From the NCBI RefSeq assembly GCF_019209835.1, contig NZ_JAHUTS010000003.1, forward strand, positions 186,001 to 250,000: a DNA stretch of 64,000 nucleotides. The letters are read 5' to 3'. The translations under genes and the position numbers were made by a program. Below, one piece after another: positions 27,839-37,010 of the stretch. The first letter of the stretch is position 1. The number at the start of each line of letters is the position of its first letter. The notes beneath the pieces were generated by a model, which saw only the letters and a program-made list of their open reading frames with translations, searched no databases and was not told the origin of the DNA. This DNA is from Enterovibrio paralichthyis. Its GTDB lineage: Bacteria > Pseudomonadota > Gammaproteobacteria > Enterobacterales > Vibrionaceae.

Positions 27839-28587
27839 TTCGCGTTCTCCTTGGCGGCCGTTTTATCTTTGGGTGGAAAGAGGCTTTCACTGACAAAACC
27901 GGCAACCATGCCGATCAGGGCTGAGACAATGAGGGCATTGCTGAAATTTGCCATTGTCAGCAATACTGACGCGATGGCAGTGATGATCACACTGATGAGT
28001 ATCGGCTTGTCTTTTATCGTCGGGATCACTAGCGCGATAAAGGTTGCGGCGATAGCAAATTCCAATCCCAACGTTTCAATGTTATCGAGCTGTGCGCCCC
28101 CAATCACCCCCAGCAAGGTGGCAAGGTTCCAGCAGACGTAGAAGAAAAAACCGCTGACCAGGGCATAGTAGCGACAAAAAGAGCCGGTTTTCTCCGTATG
28201 AGCGGCACTGACCACGTACATTTCATCGGTCAATAAAAAGCCCAGCGCCAGTCGCCATCGCAGCGGTAAAGGCCGTATGTGTTGGCGGAAGTTTACCGAG
28301 TAGAGCAGGTGACGGGCACTGATCACAAAGGTGGTGCCAAACAGGGTACTGCCCGGGATACCTGCGCCCATCATGGTGACGCCGGAGAGTTGGGCTGCGC
28401 CTGCAAATACCAATAAAGACATAGCCTGAGCTTGCAAGGGGGATAAGCCTGCCTGCACACCTAACGATCCGCACAATATCCCCCAGGGTAAAACCGCAAC
28501 GCTTAACGGCAACATATCTAAACAAGGGGTGACCCAGCTTCCACGCTTGGGTGCGCACTGAATAAGTTCCTTTTCCATCTTTTTCAT
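27835..28587 (-). CDS. azlC: AzlC-family large subunit of branched-chain amino acid exporter
   Basis: About 250 residues from the ATG at 28587, immediately after the araC-type stop (28593). The frame is open further upstream through the end of the regulator gene, but that part is Pro/Arg-rich and not AzlC-like. Core features are LPLSVAVLPWGILCGSLGVQAGLSPLQAQAMSLLVFAGAAQ and several membrane helices. It forms the exporter with AzlD. Tight spacing suggests one transcript araC-azlC-azlD. Confidence 0.92.
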   Translation of the reverse strand: MKKMEKELIQCAPKRGSWVTPCLDMLPLSVAVLPWGILCGSLGVQAGLSPLQAQAMSLLVFAGAAQLSGVTMMGAGIPGSTLFGTTFVISARHLLYSVNFRQHIRPLPLRWRLALGFLLTDEMYVVSAAHTEKTGSFCRYYALVSGFFFYVCWNLATLLGVIGGAQLDNIETLGLEFAIAATFIALVIPTIKDKPILISVIITAIASVLLTMANFSNALIVSALIGMVAGFVSESLFPPKDKTAAKENAK

Positions 28588-28592
28588 CCGGA

Positions 28593-29453
28593 TTAGTACA
28601 AGATGCCTGAAGTATCTGCTGGCAGGGAGGCAGAGAGATTGCACGAAATTGCTTTTTGATACTGTCTTGGGGTTACGCCCATAATGCGGCGGAAGTGGCG
28701 GTGGAGGTGGCTTTGATCGTGAAAACCGCTGCTGATCGCGCAATCAGCGATAGTCATCCCATTTTTCATTTTGGTCTGGGCAAGGCGGACGCGCAGCTGT
28801 ATTTGATAGGCGTGAGGCGGTAAACCAAATCGCGCTTTGAATTGCCGCACCAGATGATAGGGGCTGATGCCACTGAGCTGGCTCAGGGTATCGAGGGACA
28901 CGGTTTCCGTGGCATGCTGATGCAGATAGTCCCGCACCCATTCTATCTCCTTGCCACTTTTGGCCAGTTCAACAGGTGCTTGCGGCCGTTTGTTAAAGCG
29001 ACAAGTCAGGGATAAGAGGGTGTGGTGGGTGTAGGTTTCTGTCAGCAGGGGATCCTGGTTTTCGCGTAACAGGGAAAATAGCGTCAGCAGTTGGTGCGCA
29101 AGTTGCGGGTTCTGTTCGACCGCTTCGGGAAAATAGGGCACCTCTGATGCCAGCCCAAGTTCTTGGGTGACGGCTTTAAACTGCGACTCTGTGGGATACA
29201 TCGCTTCATAGGTCCAACCGCCTTCTGTGGCGGAATGGCCATCATGAATCTGGTCGGCATTCACCAGAATAATGCTGTTCTGCGGCGCAATGTGATAACC
29301 GCCGTGACGCCAGAAGCGCTGCGCACCCTGACGGATAACACCCACGGTATACCCTTCGTGCGTGTGGCGCGAAAAAGTCTGTTTTTCGTAACTGGCTTGG
29401 AGAAGTTCTAACCCGCCCAGAAGGGGGGAGGATTCAAACGTGGCGCGTTCCAT
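28593..29453 (-). CDS. AraC-family transcriptional regulator
   Basis: The product is 286 residues. The N-terminal cupin-like sensor (FSRHTHEGYTVGVIRQG ... VNADQIHDG) is followed by a double helix-turn-helix at about 175-270 (SGISPYHLVRQFKARFG, ISSGFHDQSHLHRHFRR, G.TPRQYQ). It is first in a unit with azlC and azlD, so it most likely controls this exporter in response to a small molecule. The C-terminal extension after the second helix-turn-helix is short. Confidence 0.92.
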   Translation of the reverse strand: MERATFESSPLLGGLELLQASYEKQTFSRHTHEGYTVGVIRQGAQRFWRHGGYHIAPQNSIILVNADQIHDGHSATEGGWTYEAMYPTESQFKAVTQELGLASEVPYFPEAVEQNPQLAHQLLTLFSLLRENQDPLLTETYTHHTLLSLTCRFNKRPQAPVELAKSGKEIEWVRDYLHQHATETVSLDTLSQLSGISPYHLVRQFKARFGLPPHAYQIQLRVRLAQTKMKNGMTIADCAISSGFHDQSHLHRHFRRIMGVTPRQYQKAISCNLSASLPADTSGILY

Positions 29454-29550
29454 TGCATACCCTGTTGTTCATTCGAACTCAGTATACGATACCTGCGCGT
29501 TGAAATTTTGTACAAAATTGCGATGTGGGAATATTACCGCAACAAAAGAA

Positions 29551-29575
29551 AAAGGATGCCTTTTGGGCATCCTTT
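29551..29575 (-). terminator. Intrinsic terminator of the cold-shock gene
   Basis: A 10-bp stem AAAGGATGCC / GGCATCCTTT with a 5-base loop, followed on the minus strand by TTCTTTTG. It lies 24 bases past the stop. Confidence 0.85.
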
Positions 29576-29598
29576 ACAATTCTCTGCGAATAGAAAAA

Positions 29599-29805
29599 TT
29601 ATGCTTTTTCTACGTTTGCAGCTTGTGGACCTTTTTGGCCTTGTTCGATTTCGAAAACTACTTTTTGGCCTTCAGCCAGAGTTTTGAAACCTTCGCCAGT
29701 GATAGCACGGAAGTGAACAAAAACGTCTGGGCCATTTTCTTGTTGAATGAAACCAAAACCTTTTTCTTCGTTAAACCACTTCACGGTACCGGTAGATTTA
29801 GACAT
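29599..29805 (-). CDS. Cold-shock protein, CspA family
   Basis: The product is 68 residues from the ATG at 29805, with GGAG five bases upstream. An upstream in-frame start at 29838 is not supported. RNP1-like KGFGFI and RNP2-like VFVHF are present, with TGTVKWFN at the start. It binds single-stranded RNA/DNA and melts RNA structure in the cytoplasm. The roughly 300-base unannotated leader upstream is in line with the long structured 5' UTR of cspA-type genes. Confidence 0.95.
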   Translation of the reverse strand: MSKSTGTVKWFNEEKGFGFIQQENGPDVFVHFRAITGEGFKTLAEGQKVVFEIEQGQKGPQAANVEKA

Positions 29806-30396
29806 GTTGTCTCCTGAAAGTATTTCTATTTGTAACATTGCGCGTACGCATTAAGACCTATTAATGAATCACTTATGGTGGCAAATGTAGCGAATAGCTT
29901 CAGGACAACTTTCTTTTTGCGAAGGTAGTGTAACGAAGTTTTCAATTGCAGCATAAAGAGCTCTATTAACCAGGCCGAACGATAGTACCACAGAGTTTCC
30001 AATTGTATAGTTAAATTATGACAACTCTGTTTGACCGTGTGTTTTTTGTAGCTCTCTTCACGAAACCAAGCCGAGAATTGATGCAACAATGTACACCTCT
30101 TAAAAATAGTCCGATTTGATGGAAAAGAAAGTGAGACATCTCTCGATTTTAGCAAGAAACGATGTATTTATTCTAATAATCATCAAGTTAGCGGGCGATT
30201 TGCAGCATACATGCTACGGGTGTGTCAAAACAGTGAGCAGCAAGTTTGTTCGTTCAAGCGAGGAAAATGCGGTTGTACTGCTCCCGTCACTGACGCCTTA
30301 TCGATAAAAAAATAAAATTAAAAAAAATGCGGAGAAGCGAGCCATTCATGGCTTGTTGAGGCGCAGTGATGCAGTAAGAAGTCTGGAGGACATTGG
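29806..30396. other. Divergent intergenic region between cspA-type gene and mak
   Basis: About 590 bases, AT-rich, with no convincing coding sequence on either strand. The left half is presumably the long leader and promoter of the cold-shock gene. The right half is the promoter of mak. No operator could be assigned. Confidence 0.4.
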
Positions 30397-31296
30397 GTGA
30401 AAATTGGAATTGACCTTGGCGGCACGAAGATCGAGGCCGTGGTTTTAAATGCTAAAGGCGAGCAAATTCATGTAGAACGCATTCCTACGCCGCAGCATGA
30501 CTATCAAGGGACGTTAGACGCCCTGAAAGGGCTGGTGGACAGAGCTGAAGCAGCGGTTAACCACACCTGTACAGTAGGTTTGGGGATTCCGGGAACGCTG
30601 TCGCCGGTGACCGGAAAGGTCAAAAACGCCAATTCTGTCTGGCTCAATGGCCAGCCACTGGATAAAGACCTGGCACGTATGCTCGGTCGTGAAGTTCGCA
30701 TTGCCAACGACGCTAACTGTCTGGCGGTTTCTGAAGCGGTGGACGGCGCGGCAGCCGGAAAGCACATGGTGTTTGGCGTTATCATTGGCACAGGCTGTGG
30801 CGGTGGCATTGCTATTGATGGCAAAGTCCATGTCGGCGGCAACGGTGTTGCCGGAGAATGGGGACACAATCCATTGCCATGGCAAAATGAGCAGGACAGA
30901 TGCCACGCCGAAAAAATTCATTGCTACTGTGGCAAGCCAAGCTGTCAGGAAGTGTTTATTTCAGGCACCGGTTTGTGGAAAGACTTTGAACTGGTGAATG
31001 GTGAGACGCTTCGTGGCCCTGACATTATGGCGCGGGTGGCAAAGGGCGATGCGGAAGCAGAAGCCTGTATTGCGCGTTACGAAGATCGTCTGGCGCGTGC
31101 GCTGGCATCAGTTGTAAATATGGTGGATCCGGATGTAATTGTGCTGGGCGGCGGTATGTCGAATGTCGAGCGCTTATATACCAACGTTCCAGTGCTGATG
31201 CGACAGTGGGTGATGGGCGGCGAATGTGCTACCCCCATTGTGAAAGCAAAGTACGGCGATTCCAGCGGCGTGCGCGGTGCGGCGAGGCTTTGGTAA
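30397..31296 (+). CDS. mak: Fructokinase Mak, ROK family
   Basis: The product is 299 residues and closely resembles E. coli Mak/YajF throughout. It has the ROK phosphate motif GIDLGGTK, then NANSVWLNGQPLDKDL, ANDANCLAVSEAVDGAA, GTGCGGG, GEWGHNPLP and the zinc motif CYCGKPSCQEVFISG. It phosphorylates fructose (and other hexoses weakly) with ATP. The start is GTG 30397, with GGAGG upstream. It is a single-gene unit, followed by a terminator at 31324. It would complement the sucrose genes downstream, but lies in its own transcript. Confidence 0.93.
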   Translation: MKIGIDLGGTKIEAVVLNAKGEQIHVERIPTPQHDYQGTLDALKGLVDRAEAAVNHTCTVGLGIPGTLSPVTGKVKNANSVWLNGQPLDKDLARMLGREVRIANDANCLAVSEAVDGAAAGKHMVFGVIIGTGCGGGIAIDGKVHVGGNGVAGEWGHNPLPWQNEQDRCHAEKIHCYCGKPSCQEVFISGTGLWKDFELVNGETLRGPDIMARVAKGDAEAEACIARYEDRLARALASVVNMVDPDVIVLGGGMSNVERLYTNVPVLMRQWVMGGECATPIVKAKYGDSSGVRGAARLW

Positions 31297-31323
31297 GAGA
31301 GCCGTTGAGCAACGAGAGTGAAG

Positions 31324-31349
31324 CAGGGTGCGTAAGTGCCCTGTTTTTT
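31324..31349 (+). terminator. Intrinsic terminator of mak
   Basis: CAGGGTGC / GTGCCCTG stem (two G-T pairs) with a GTAA tetraloop, then six T. Confidence 0.8.
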
Positions 31350-31466
31350 ATCTGGCGGACAGCTTGAATTAATTCCCTTCTACTCCCAAATTCCATCAAT
31401 TGATCCAGTAGCCAGAATCAGCTTTCGCTATGATGAGCAGAATTTCAAAAGGTTAGGACTAACAAA

Positions 31467-32411
31467 ATGGACTTTCTGTCAATACTCCCTTCAATCGTAA
31501 ATATCTGGGTCATTCTCGCTATCCTGGTGGTTATCGTACTGAGATCAGCAGTGAAATTTGTGCCGCAGAATACGGCATATGTCGTTGAGCGCTTTGGTAA
31601 GTACAACAAAACCATGGAAGCAGGCCTGAATGTTCTGGTTCCCTTTATCGACAGGGTCGCCTATGTGCGTACCTTGAAAGAGCAAGCTTTCGACGTGCCT
31701 TCACAGTCAGCCATTACCCGCGACAACATTTCGCTGGTGGTCGACGGTGTGTTGTATATCAAGGTATTGGATCCGGTTAAGGCGTGTTACGGCGTTGACG
31801 ATTATATTTTCTCTGTGACCCAGTTGGCGCAGACGTCGATGCGTTCTGAAATCGGTCGTATGGAACTGGACAAAACCTTCGAAGAGCGTGAAAGCCTCAA
31901 CACCGCTATTGTGTCGGCAATCAACGAAGCGGCGCAGCCTTGGGGTGTGCAGGTGTTGCGTTACGAAATTAAAGACATTGATCCGCCGCGTTCTGTACTG
32001 GATGCCATGGAGCGCCAGATGAAGGCAGAGCGTGAAAAGCGTGCGGTCGTTCTTGAATCTGAAGGTGCACGTCAGGCAGATATCAACGTGGCTGAAGGTC
32101 AGAAACAGGCACGTGTCCTCGCTGCAGAGGCAGAAAAGTCTGAGCAGATCCTGAAAGCAGAAGGTGAAGCGCAGGCGATTTTGGCTGTTGCACAGGCGCA
32201 AGCGGAAGCGTTAGAAATCGTTGGTCGCACTGCGGCGACGGAAGAAGGCCAGAAAGCAATCCAACTGGATCTGGCTGACAAAGCCATCGAGGCGAAAAAG
32301 GCAATTGCCAAAGAGTCTTCGGTTGTACTGCTGCCAGACAGCCAGTCCAGCGCCGCATCAATTGTTGCAGAATCGATGAGTATCATTAACTCGTTGAACG
32401 CGAGGAAGTAA
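31467..32411 (+). CDS. qmcA: SPFH/Band-7 membrane protein, QmcA family
   Basis: The product is 314 residues. One N-terminal membrane helix (about 10-27), then a Band-7/SPFH domain (VPQNTAYVVERFGKYNKTMEAGLNVLVPF) and a long Ala/Glu/Gln-rich coiled coil (about 180-270). QmcA-type stomatin relatives form membrane microdomain assemblies. It is followed two bases later by an NfeD-like gene, as with E. coli qmcA-ybbJ. Confidence 0.92.
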   Translation: MDFLSILPSIVNIWVILAILVVIVLRSAVKFVPQNTAYVVERFGKYNKTMEAGLNVLVPFIDRVAYVRTLKEQAFDVPSQSAITRDNISLVVDGVLYIKVLDPVKACYGVDDYIFSVTQLAQTSMRSEIGRMELDKTFEERESLNTAIVSAINEAAQPWGVQVLRYEIKDIDPPRSVLDAMERQMKAEREKRAVVLESEGARQADINVAEGQKQARVLAAEAEKSEQILKAEGEAQAILAVAQAQAEALEIVGRTAATEEGQKAIQLDLADKAIEAKKAIAKESSVVLLPDSQSSAASIVAESMSIINSLNARK

Positions 32412-32413
32412 AT

Positions 32414-32914
32414 ATGGATGTAACCCTGTACCTGCAAAACAACATGGCACAAACCACCATCATTATTGGCCTGATTTTGCTGATCATTGAAGTGTGGTTG
32501 CTTGGGCTGTCGACAATTGTTCTGCTGGCGCTGGGTGTTGCCGCTGTTATCACTGGCGTTCTGGCGTTGATTGGTGTGGTGCCTGAAACCCTCACTGCAC
32601 TGATTGCTACGTCTGGGATCGGGGCGGGTGTCCTTACCGCAGTATTGTGGAAGCCGCTGAAAAAATCCCAGAAATCACCGCGTCGTGAGTTCAACATCCA
32701 CAGCGATTTAATTGGGCTGGAGTTCCAACTTGACGCTGACATGGATGCCGCTCACCCAGTGACAGTAAAATATTCCGGTGTGAGCTGGAAACTGGTATTG
32801 GCAGCGCCCCACCGTGATGCGATTTTACCGGCAGGGTCAATGGTTAAAGTGGTGGCAGTGGATGTGGGTAGATTCACGGTTGAGCCCACACCAGAGCCTA
32901 ATTTGTCCCAATAA
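32414..32914 (+). CDS. NfeD-like membrane protein (YbbJ type), partner of QmcA
   Basis: The product is 166 residues. Two to three hydrophobic helices in the first 85 residues are followed by a C-terminal OB-fold NfeD domain (about 95-160) with GLEFQLDADMDA ... VKYSGVSWK. This short form lacks the ClpP-like protease of long NfeD proteins. The adjacent start after qmcA indicates translational coupling and a joint membrane complex. Confidence 0.9.
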   Translation: MDVTLYLQNNMAQTTIIIGLILLIIEVWLLGLSTIVLLALGVAAVITGVLALIGVVPETLTALIATSGIGAGVLTAVLWKPLKKSQKSPRREFNIHSDLIGLEFQLDADMDAAHPVTVKYSGVSWKLVLAAPHRDAILPAGSMVKVVAVDVGRFTVEPTPEPNLSQ

Positions 32915-32917
32915 CGG

Positions 32918-33865
32918 TCAACGCACTACCAATCGAGGCGGAAAACGTATGCTGGTATAACAGCCGTGTTTTCCGCCTTTTTCATTCACCAGTACCAGCA
33001 TTTCTTCGAACCCACGGTAGGCCATCTCATTGATAGGCTGCGCGATACTGGAAAAAACCATTAAACGCGCTGTCATACTGTCGTCGAAACCCACCACATC
33101 AATCCCGTAAATGCCTTGCTTTTCCAGTTCCCTGAGCAGCTTGTCGGCCGTCACATCATTCATGCAGAAAAAAGCAGTTGGTGGTTTGGGCTGTTCAAAG
33201 CATTGCTTCAGAAAGGCCACAAGATCAGGCTCTTTTTTCACATCAAAGCAATCGGTCTCCTTCAGCGGGAAACCGCGTTCAGCTAAATGCTGCCGGAACC
33301 CGATAAACTTGTTTTCCGAACTGCCGGTGACGCCGATAAAACCGATTCGGGTGTGCCCGCTGTCAACCAGGTGCTTAGCCGCGAGCATTCCACCCATAGC
33401 ATGGTCGACACCGAAACTGGTAATCAGTGGTGAGGTGCGCGTCAGCACAACGACCGGATAAGGCAGTTCTTGCAGCTGTTTTAAGTAGGCCGGCGCACAA
33501 TTCAGTGGCAACAAAAAAACGCCGTCAACTTTGTGCCTTGCACATTCTTCCAGATACAACCGCTCTTTATGCCTGTCATGGCGGCTGTTGAAAAATAGAA
33601 TACTGCGGCCGTGCAAGTAAGCCTGCTTTTCAAGCACATCCAAAAACTGGCTGAAGAAAGGGTTGGTGATGTCTGGCACGATAACGCCGAAAAGCTCTGT
33701 GGGTTTGGCACGTTTGCGTTGATGCGGTTGGTAACCGATCTCATTCATCACCGCTTCCACCCGTGCCCTTGCTTCCGGCGACACCTTTTCCGGCGTATTT
33801 ACCACCCTGGATACTGTGGCGATCGAAACTCCCGCCAGCTTTGCAATGTCCCGAACGTTACTCAT
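32918..33865 (-). CDS. scrR: LacI-family repressor of the sucrose genes (ScrR/CscR type)
   Basis: The product is 315 residues. The N-terminal helix-turn-helix reads NVRDIAKLAGVSIATVSRVVN, with the hinge helix SPEARARVEAVMNEIGYQP. The sugar-binding periplasmic-type domain follows. The frame is open upstream to 34165, but homology starts at ATG 33865. It is transcribed divergently from the sucrose hydrolase gene, with a 23-bp palindrome in the gap, so it most likely represses the scr genes until fructose or sucrose derivatives bind. Its 3' end overlaps a terminator of the convergent nfeD unit. Confidence 0.88.
   Translation of the reverse strand: MSNVRDIAKLAGVSIATVSRVVNTPEKVSPEARARVEAVMNEIGYQPHQRKRAKPTELFGVIVPDITNPFFSQFLDVLEKQAYLHGRSILFFNSRHDRHKERLYLEECARHKVDGVFLLPLNCAPAYLKQLQELPYPVVVLTRTSPLITSFGVDHAMGGMLAAKHLVDSGHTRIGFIGVTGSSENKFIGFRQHLAERGFPLKETDCFDVKKEPDLVAFLKQCFEQPKPPTAFFCMNDVTADKLLRELEKQGIYGIDVVGFDDSMTARLMVFSSIAQPINEMAYRGFEEMLVLVNEKGGKHGCYTSIRFPPRLVVR
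32936..32978 (+). terminator. Terminator of qmcA-nfeD embedded in the 3' end of the lacI-type gene
   Basis: An 11-bp stem AGGCGGAAAAC / GTTTTCCGCCT with a 21-base loop, followed by further T residues on the plus strand. It lies 22 bases after the nfeD stop and inside the last codons of the convergent repressor gene. Confidence 0.6.
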
Positions 33866-33897
33866 GGTGAAGCCCAAAAGAATAAGAAGGATATCAA

Positions 33898-33920
33898 TGT
33901 AACAAAATTCATTTGTTACA
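33898..33920. promoter_or_regulatory. Palindromic operator candidate in the scrR-scrB gap
   Basis: TGTAACAAA and TTTGTTACA form perfect 9-bp arms around ATTCA. It sits between divergent repressor and hydrolase genes. The central CG of classical LacI-family operators is absent, so assignment to the repressor is inferred from position. Confidence 0.6.
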
Positions 33921-34002
33921 TCACAGTTCAATTTGAAGACAGGGGAAAATGAGGGCGAATTGCCTTCACCCATGAGCCTACCCCCTGAGCAAGTACAAGA
34001 CG

Positions 34003-35595
34003 ATGGATTATTCTGTCGCCATTGCACACCAACAACCTTTTGTTCCAGAGAGAATGACGTTGAAACTCCTGTCTGATCCGAAATATGTCGCTTTGAATGC
34101 GCAAACCTGGCCCCGCTATGACGCCTACCAGCATCAGGTGAAGGCGAGCCATTGGCGCCCGGCATTTCACCTGTCTCCGGTGGCGGGTCTTTTGAATGAT
34201 CCGAACGGCTTTTGCTATTTCGCCGGTGAGTACCACCTGTTCTACCAGTGGTTTCCGTTTGGCATCGCCCATGGCATGAAACACTGGGCGCACGTGCGCT
34301 CCAACGATTTGGTTAACTGGTCAGCCCCTTCACTGGCGATGACGCCTGATTCCGGTTATGACCCACGTGGCGTGTATTCCGGCGCGGCGTTCCTTCATCC
34401 TGTTGATAACCAAATGCTGCTCTATTTCACCGGTAACCTGAAATATGAGGGTGACAAACGGGATGCGACTCAGTGCGTGGCAACCCTGTTTGCAGATGGC
34501 AAGGTCACCAAAAATGCCAACAACCCGCTTATTCCTCATGTACCTGAGGGCTTAAGTGGTCATGTCCGTGACCCGAAAGTAATTGTTGTAGAAGACGGTT
34601 ATCGCATGTTGCTTGGTGCGCAAACACTTGGCGACAAGGGCTGTGTTCTGGTGTATCGCAGCGATGATGCATTCAACTGGACACTGTTGGGACAGCTGGA
34701 AGTGGCTTTTCCGGCTGGGCAGGAAATTGGTGGCTACATGTGGGAGTGTCCGGATTACTTCGTACTCGATGGTCACGATGTGTTGGTCTTCTCACCACAA
34801 GGAATTGAACCGCAAGGCGCCCGTTTCCACAACCAGTTCAACGTAGTGTATTGCCTTGGCAAAGCGGACTGGAATGCACTGACTTTCCGAGTCGACACGG
34901 TTGAGGAGTTTGACCGCGGCTTTGATTTTTATGCGCCGCAGACAATGGAAAACAACCCGGACGGGAAACGGGTGCTTTGTGCGTGGGCCGGTTGTGGAGA
35001 CCCTGAATTTCCGAGCGATGTGGAAGGCTGGTCAAACTGCCTGACGTTCCCACGTGAACTTTACATTCAGGAAAACCAGCTCTGCCAACGTCCTATACCT
35101 GCCATTGAAAAGCTCTACCTCAGTAGCCAGTCCGGCTGCGGAGAGGTAAAGGGCATTGAGGTGATAACGGGCAATATTCCCCACCGCTATCGCCTTACCC
35201 TGACACTCTCCAACCTGTCTGATGAAACGCTGGAACTACAGCTGCTTGCAGACGAAAGGGAATCGCTCAACCTGCTTCTCGACAGGGCAAAAGGCCGCGT
35301 CACCCTTGACCGCAGCAAAATGCAGCACCGCTTTGCCACTGCCTGGGGCGAGCAACGAGACTTGGATTACCCGCTCGGTAACTCCGTTCAGGTTGATGTT
35401 CTGGTGGACGGCAGCATCGTTGAAATCTTCCTTGATGGGGGACGTGCTGCGATGACTGCGAGGGTTTTCCCAGCAGGCGCAACAGGCGATATACGGCTGC
35501 TCGGCTCGGCATCAGCGCAATATCAATGTGCGACGCACCTTTTGAAATCTTCCGTAAACACTGCACCAATTTCGGCAGACGTCTTATCAAAATAA
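34003..35595 (+). CDS. scrB: Sucrose-6-phosphate hydrolase, glycoside hydrolase family 32
   Basis: The product is 530 residues. GH32 motifs are all present: the nucleophile site LLNDPNG, the FRDP-like HVRDPK, and acid/base MWECPD, on a five-bladed propeller, plus a C-terminal beta-sandwich. It splits sucrose-6-phosphate from the PTS into glucose-6-phosphate and fructose in the cytoplasm. No signal peptide is present. The ATG at 34003 has only a weak ribosome site, and ATG 34054 is an alternative. First of three genes with the PTS IIBC and fructokinase. Confidence 0.93.
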   Translation: MDYSVAIAHQQPFVPERMTLKLLSDPKYVALNAQTWPRYDAYQHQVKASHWRPAFHLSPVAGLLNDPNGFCYFAGEYHLFYQWFPFGIAHGMKHWAHVRSNDLVNWSAPSLAMTPDSGYDPRGVYSGAAFLHPVDNQMLLYFTGNLKYEGDKRDATQCVATLFADGKVTKNANNPLIPHVPEGLSGHVRDPKVIVVEDGYRMLLGAQTLGDKGCVLVYRSDDAFNWTLLGQLEVAFPAGQEIGGYMWECPDYFVLDGHDVLVFSPQGIEPQGARFHNQFNVVYCLGKADWNALTFRVDTVEEFDRGFDFYAPQTMENNPDGKRVLCAWAGCGDPEFPSDVEGWSNCLTFPRELYIQENQLCQRPIPAIEKLYLSSQSGCGEVKGIEVITGNIPHRYRLTLTLSNLSDETLELQLLADERESLNLLLDRAKGRVTLDRSKMQHRFATAWGEQRDLDYPLGNSVQVDVLVDGSIVEIFLDGGRAAMTARVFPAGATGDIRLLGSASAQYQCATHLLKSSVNTAPISADVLSK

Positions 35596-35613
35596 AACGA
35601 TCAGGATTCATGT

Positions 35614-37002
35614 ATGGACTATCCAGCTATTGCTAAGAAAATCGTTGCCTCTGTAGGGGGCTTACAAAACATAAAAAATGCGGAGCATTGTGCGACACGT
35701 TTGCGACTGGTGCTGGCTGATGCCGGGCAAGTGGACGTGGATGCGGCCAAAGGCATTTCTGAAATCAGTGGCTATTTCGCCCAGTCCGGACAGCACCAGT
35801 TTATTATCGGTACGGGCAAGGTCACCCATGTGTTTGAAGAAGTGAAGAAACTGATGGGCAATGGCGGCGAGGAAACCGCGTCAGGATCCAACTTCAAACA
35901 AGATGCGTATGCCAACATGACCACAGGCCAAAAAGTGGTGCGTACCTTTGCAGACATTCTGATCCCTCTGATCCCTGTTCTGGTTACCACGGGTCTGTTG
36001 ATGGGTCTGCGCGGGCTGATGTTACAGCTGGGCGTACCTTTCAGTGAGAACGGACTGGCGCTGTTCAGTATGCTGACGGATACCGCGTTTGCTTTCCTGC
36101 CTGTTCTTATCACCTATTCTGCGGTCAAGCGTTTTGGCGGTAACCCGGTTCTCGGCATCGTGGTGGGTTTGATGATGGTTGCCCCACAACTGCCCAATGC
36201 ATGGGTGGTCGCCGGTGGAAATGCCGACCCGATGACAATCTCATTGCTGGGTATCACTATCCCGCTGGTGGGTTATCAGGGGACAGTTCTGCCCGCGATT
36301 TTCGCAGGCTGGTTCCTGTCACTGGTTGAAAAACGTTTGAGAACCTTTGTTCCAGCGGTCATGGATCTGGTGGTAACACCGTTTATGACCATCCTGTTTT
36401 CCATTGCGGTTATCCTGCTGGTCGTCGGCCCGATCCTCCAGGTGATTGAACATCAAATCACCCAGCTGGTGGTGCTGGGTCTGGAACTGCCTTTTGGCAT
36501 CGGTTACGTATTGGTTGGTGCGCTGCAGCAATTGATCACCATCTCCGGCCTGCACCATGCGCTCGGCGTCATTGAAATTGGCCTGATTAATGAGCGTGGG
36601 AGTAACCCGCTTAACCCGCTCATCACAGCGTCCATGGCCGGCCAGTTTGGCGCAGCCATTGCGATTGCGACCCTGCTCAAAGACAAAGTGAAGAAAGCCA
36701 ATGCCTACAGCGCCTCTATGTCGACCCTGTTCGGTATTACAGAGCCACTGCTGTTTGGCGTAAACCTGCAATACGGTAAAGCCTTTTTGATTGGTATGAG
36801 TGGCGGTGCGGTTGGCGGTATGGTTGCCTATATCTTCAATGTCAGCGCCTCTGGCATGGGCATTACCTTTATCCCGGGCCTGCTGCTTTATACCAGCTCA
36901 TTGTTTGATTTAGCCATGTATGTGGCAGTGATAGCGGCGGCGTTTTCAACCTCCTTTATCCTTACCCGGATCTATAATCCAGTGGTAAACAGCGCAAACT
37001 GA
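35614..37002 (+). CDS. scrA: Sucrose-specific PTS enzyme IIBC
   Basis: The product is 462 residues. The N-terminal IIB domain carries the phosphocysteine motif EHCATRLR (Cys about 26). A IIC domain with about ten membrane spans (about 105-455) follows, including GLHHALGVIEI and GITEPLLFG. It imports and phosphorylates sucrose. No IIA is fused, so the glucose IIA (Crr) would be shared, as in other ScrA proteins. AGGA is found before the ATG. It lies 18 bases after scrB. Confidence 0.93.
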   Translation: MDYPAIAKKIVASVGGLQNIKNAEHCATRLRLVLADAGQVDVDAAKGISEISGYFAQSGQHQFIIGTGKVTHVFEEVKKLMGNGGEETASGSNFKQDAYANMTTGQKVVRTFADILIPLIPVLVTTGLLMGLRGLMLQLGVPFSENGLALFSMLTDTAFAFLPVLITYSAVKRFGGNPVLGIVVGLMMVAPQLPNAWVVAGGNADPMTISLLGITIPLVGYQGTVLPAIFAGWFLSLVEKRLRTFVPAVMDLVVTPFMTILFSIAVILLVVGPILQVIEHQITQLVVLGLELPFGIGYVLVGALQQLITISGLHHALGVIEIGLINERGSNPLNPLITASMAGQFGAAIAIATLLKDKVKKANAYSASMSTLFGITEPLLFGVNLQYGKAFLIGMSGGAVGGMVAYIFNVSASGMGITFIPGLLLYTSSLFDLAMYVAVIAAAFSTSFILTRIYNPVVNSAN

Positions 37003-37010
37003 TAGCAACC

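Noticed and set aside
28588..28743. N-terminal extension of AzlC
   Set aside because: Overlaps the AraC-type gene in another frame with Pro/Arg-rich content. AzlC homology begins after 28587.
33866..34165. N-terminal extension of the LacI-type repressor
   Set aside because: The family's helix-turn-helix begins at the ATG at 33865. The extension would run across the operator and into the hydrolase gene.
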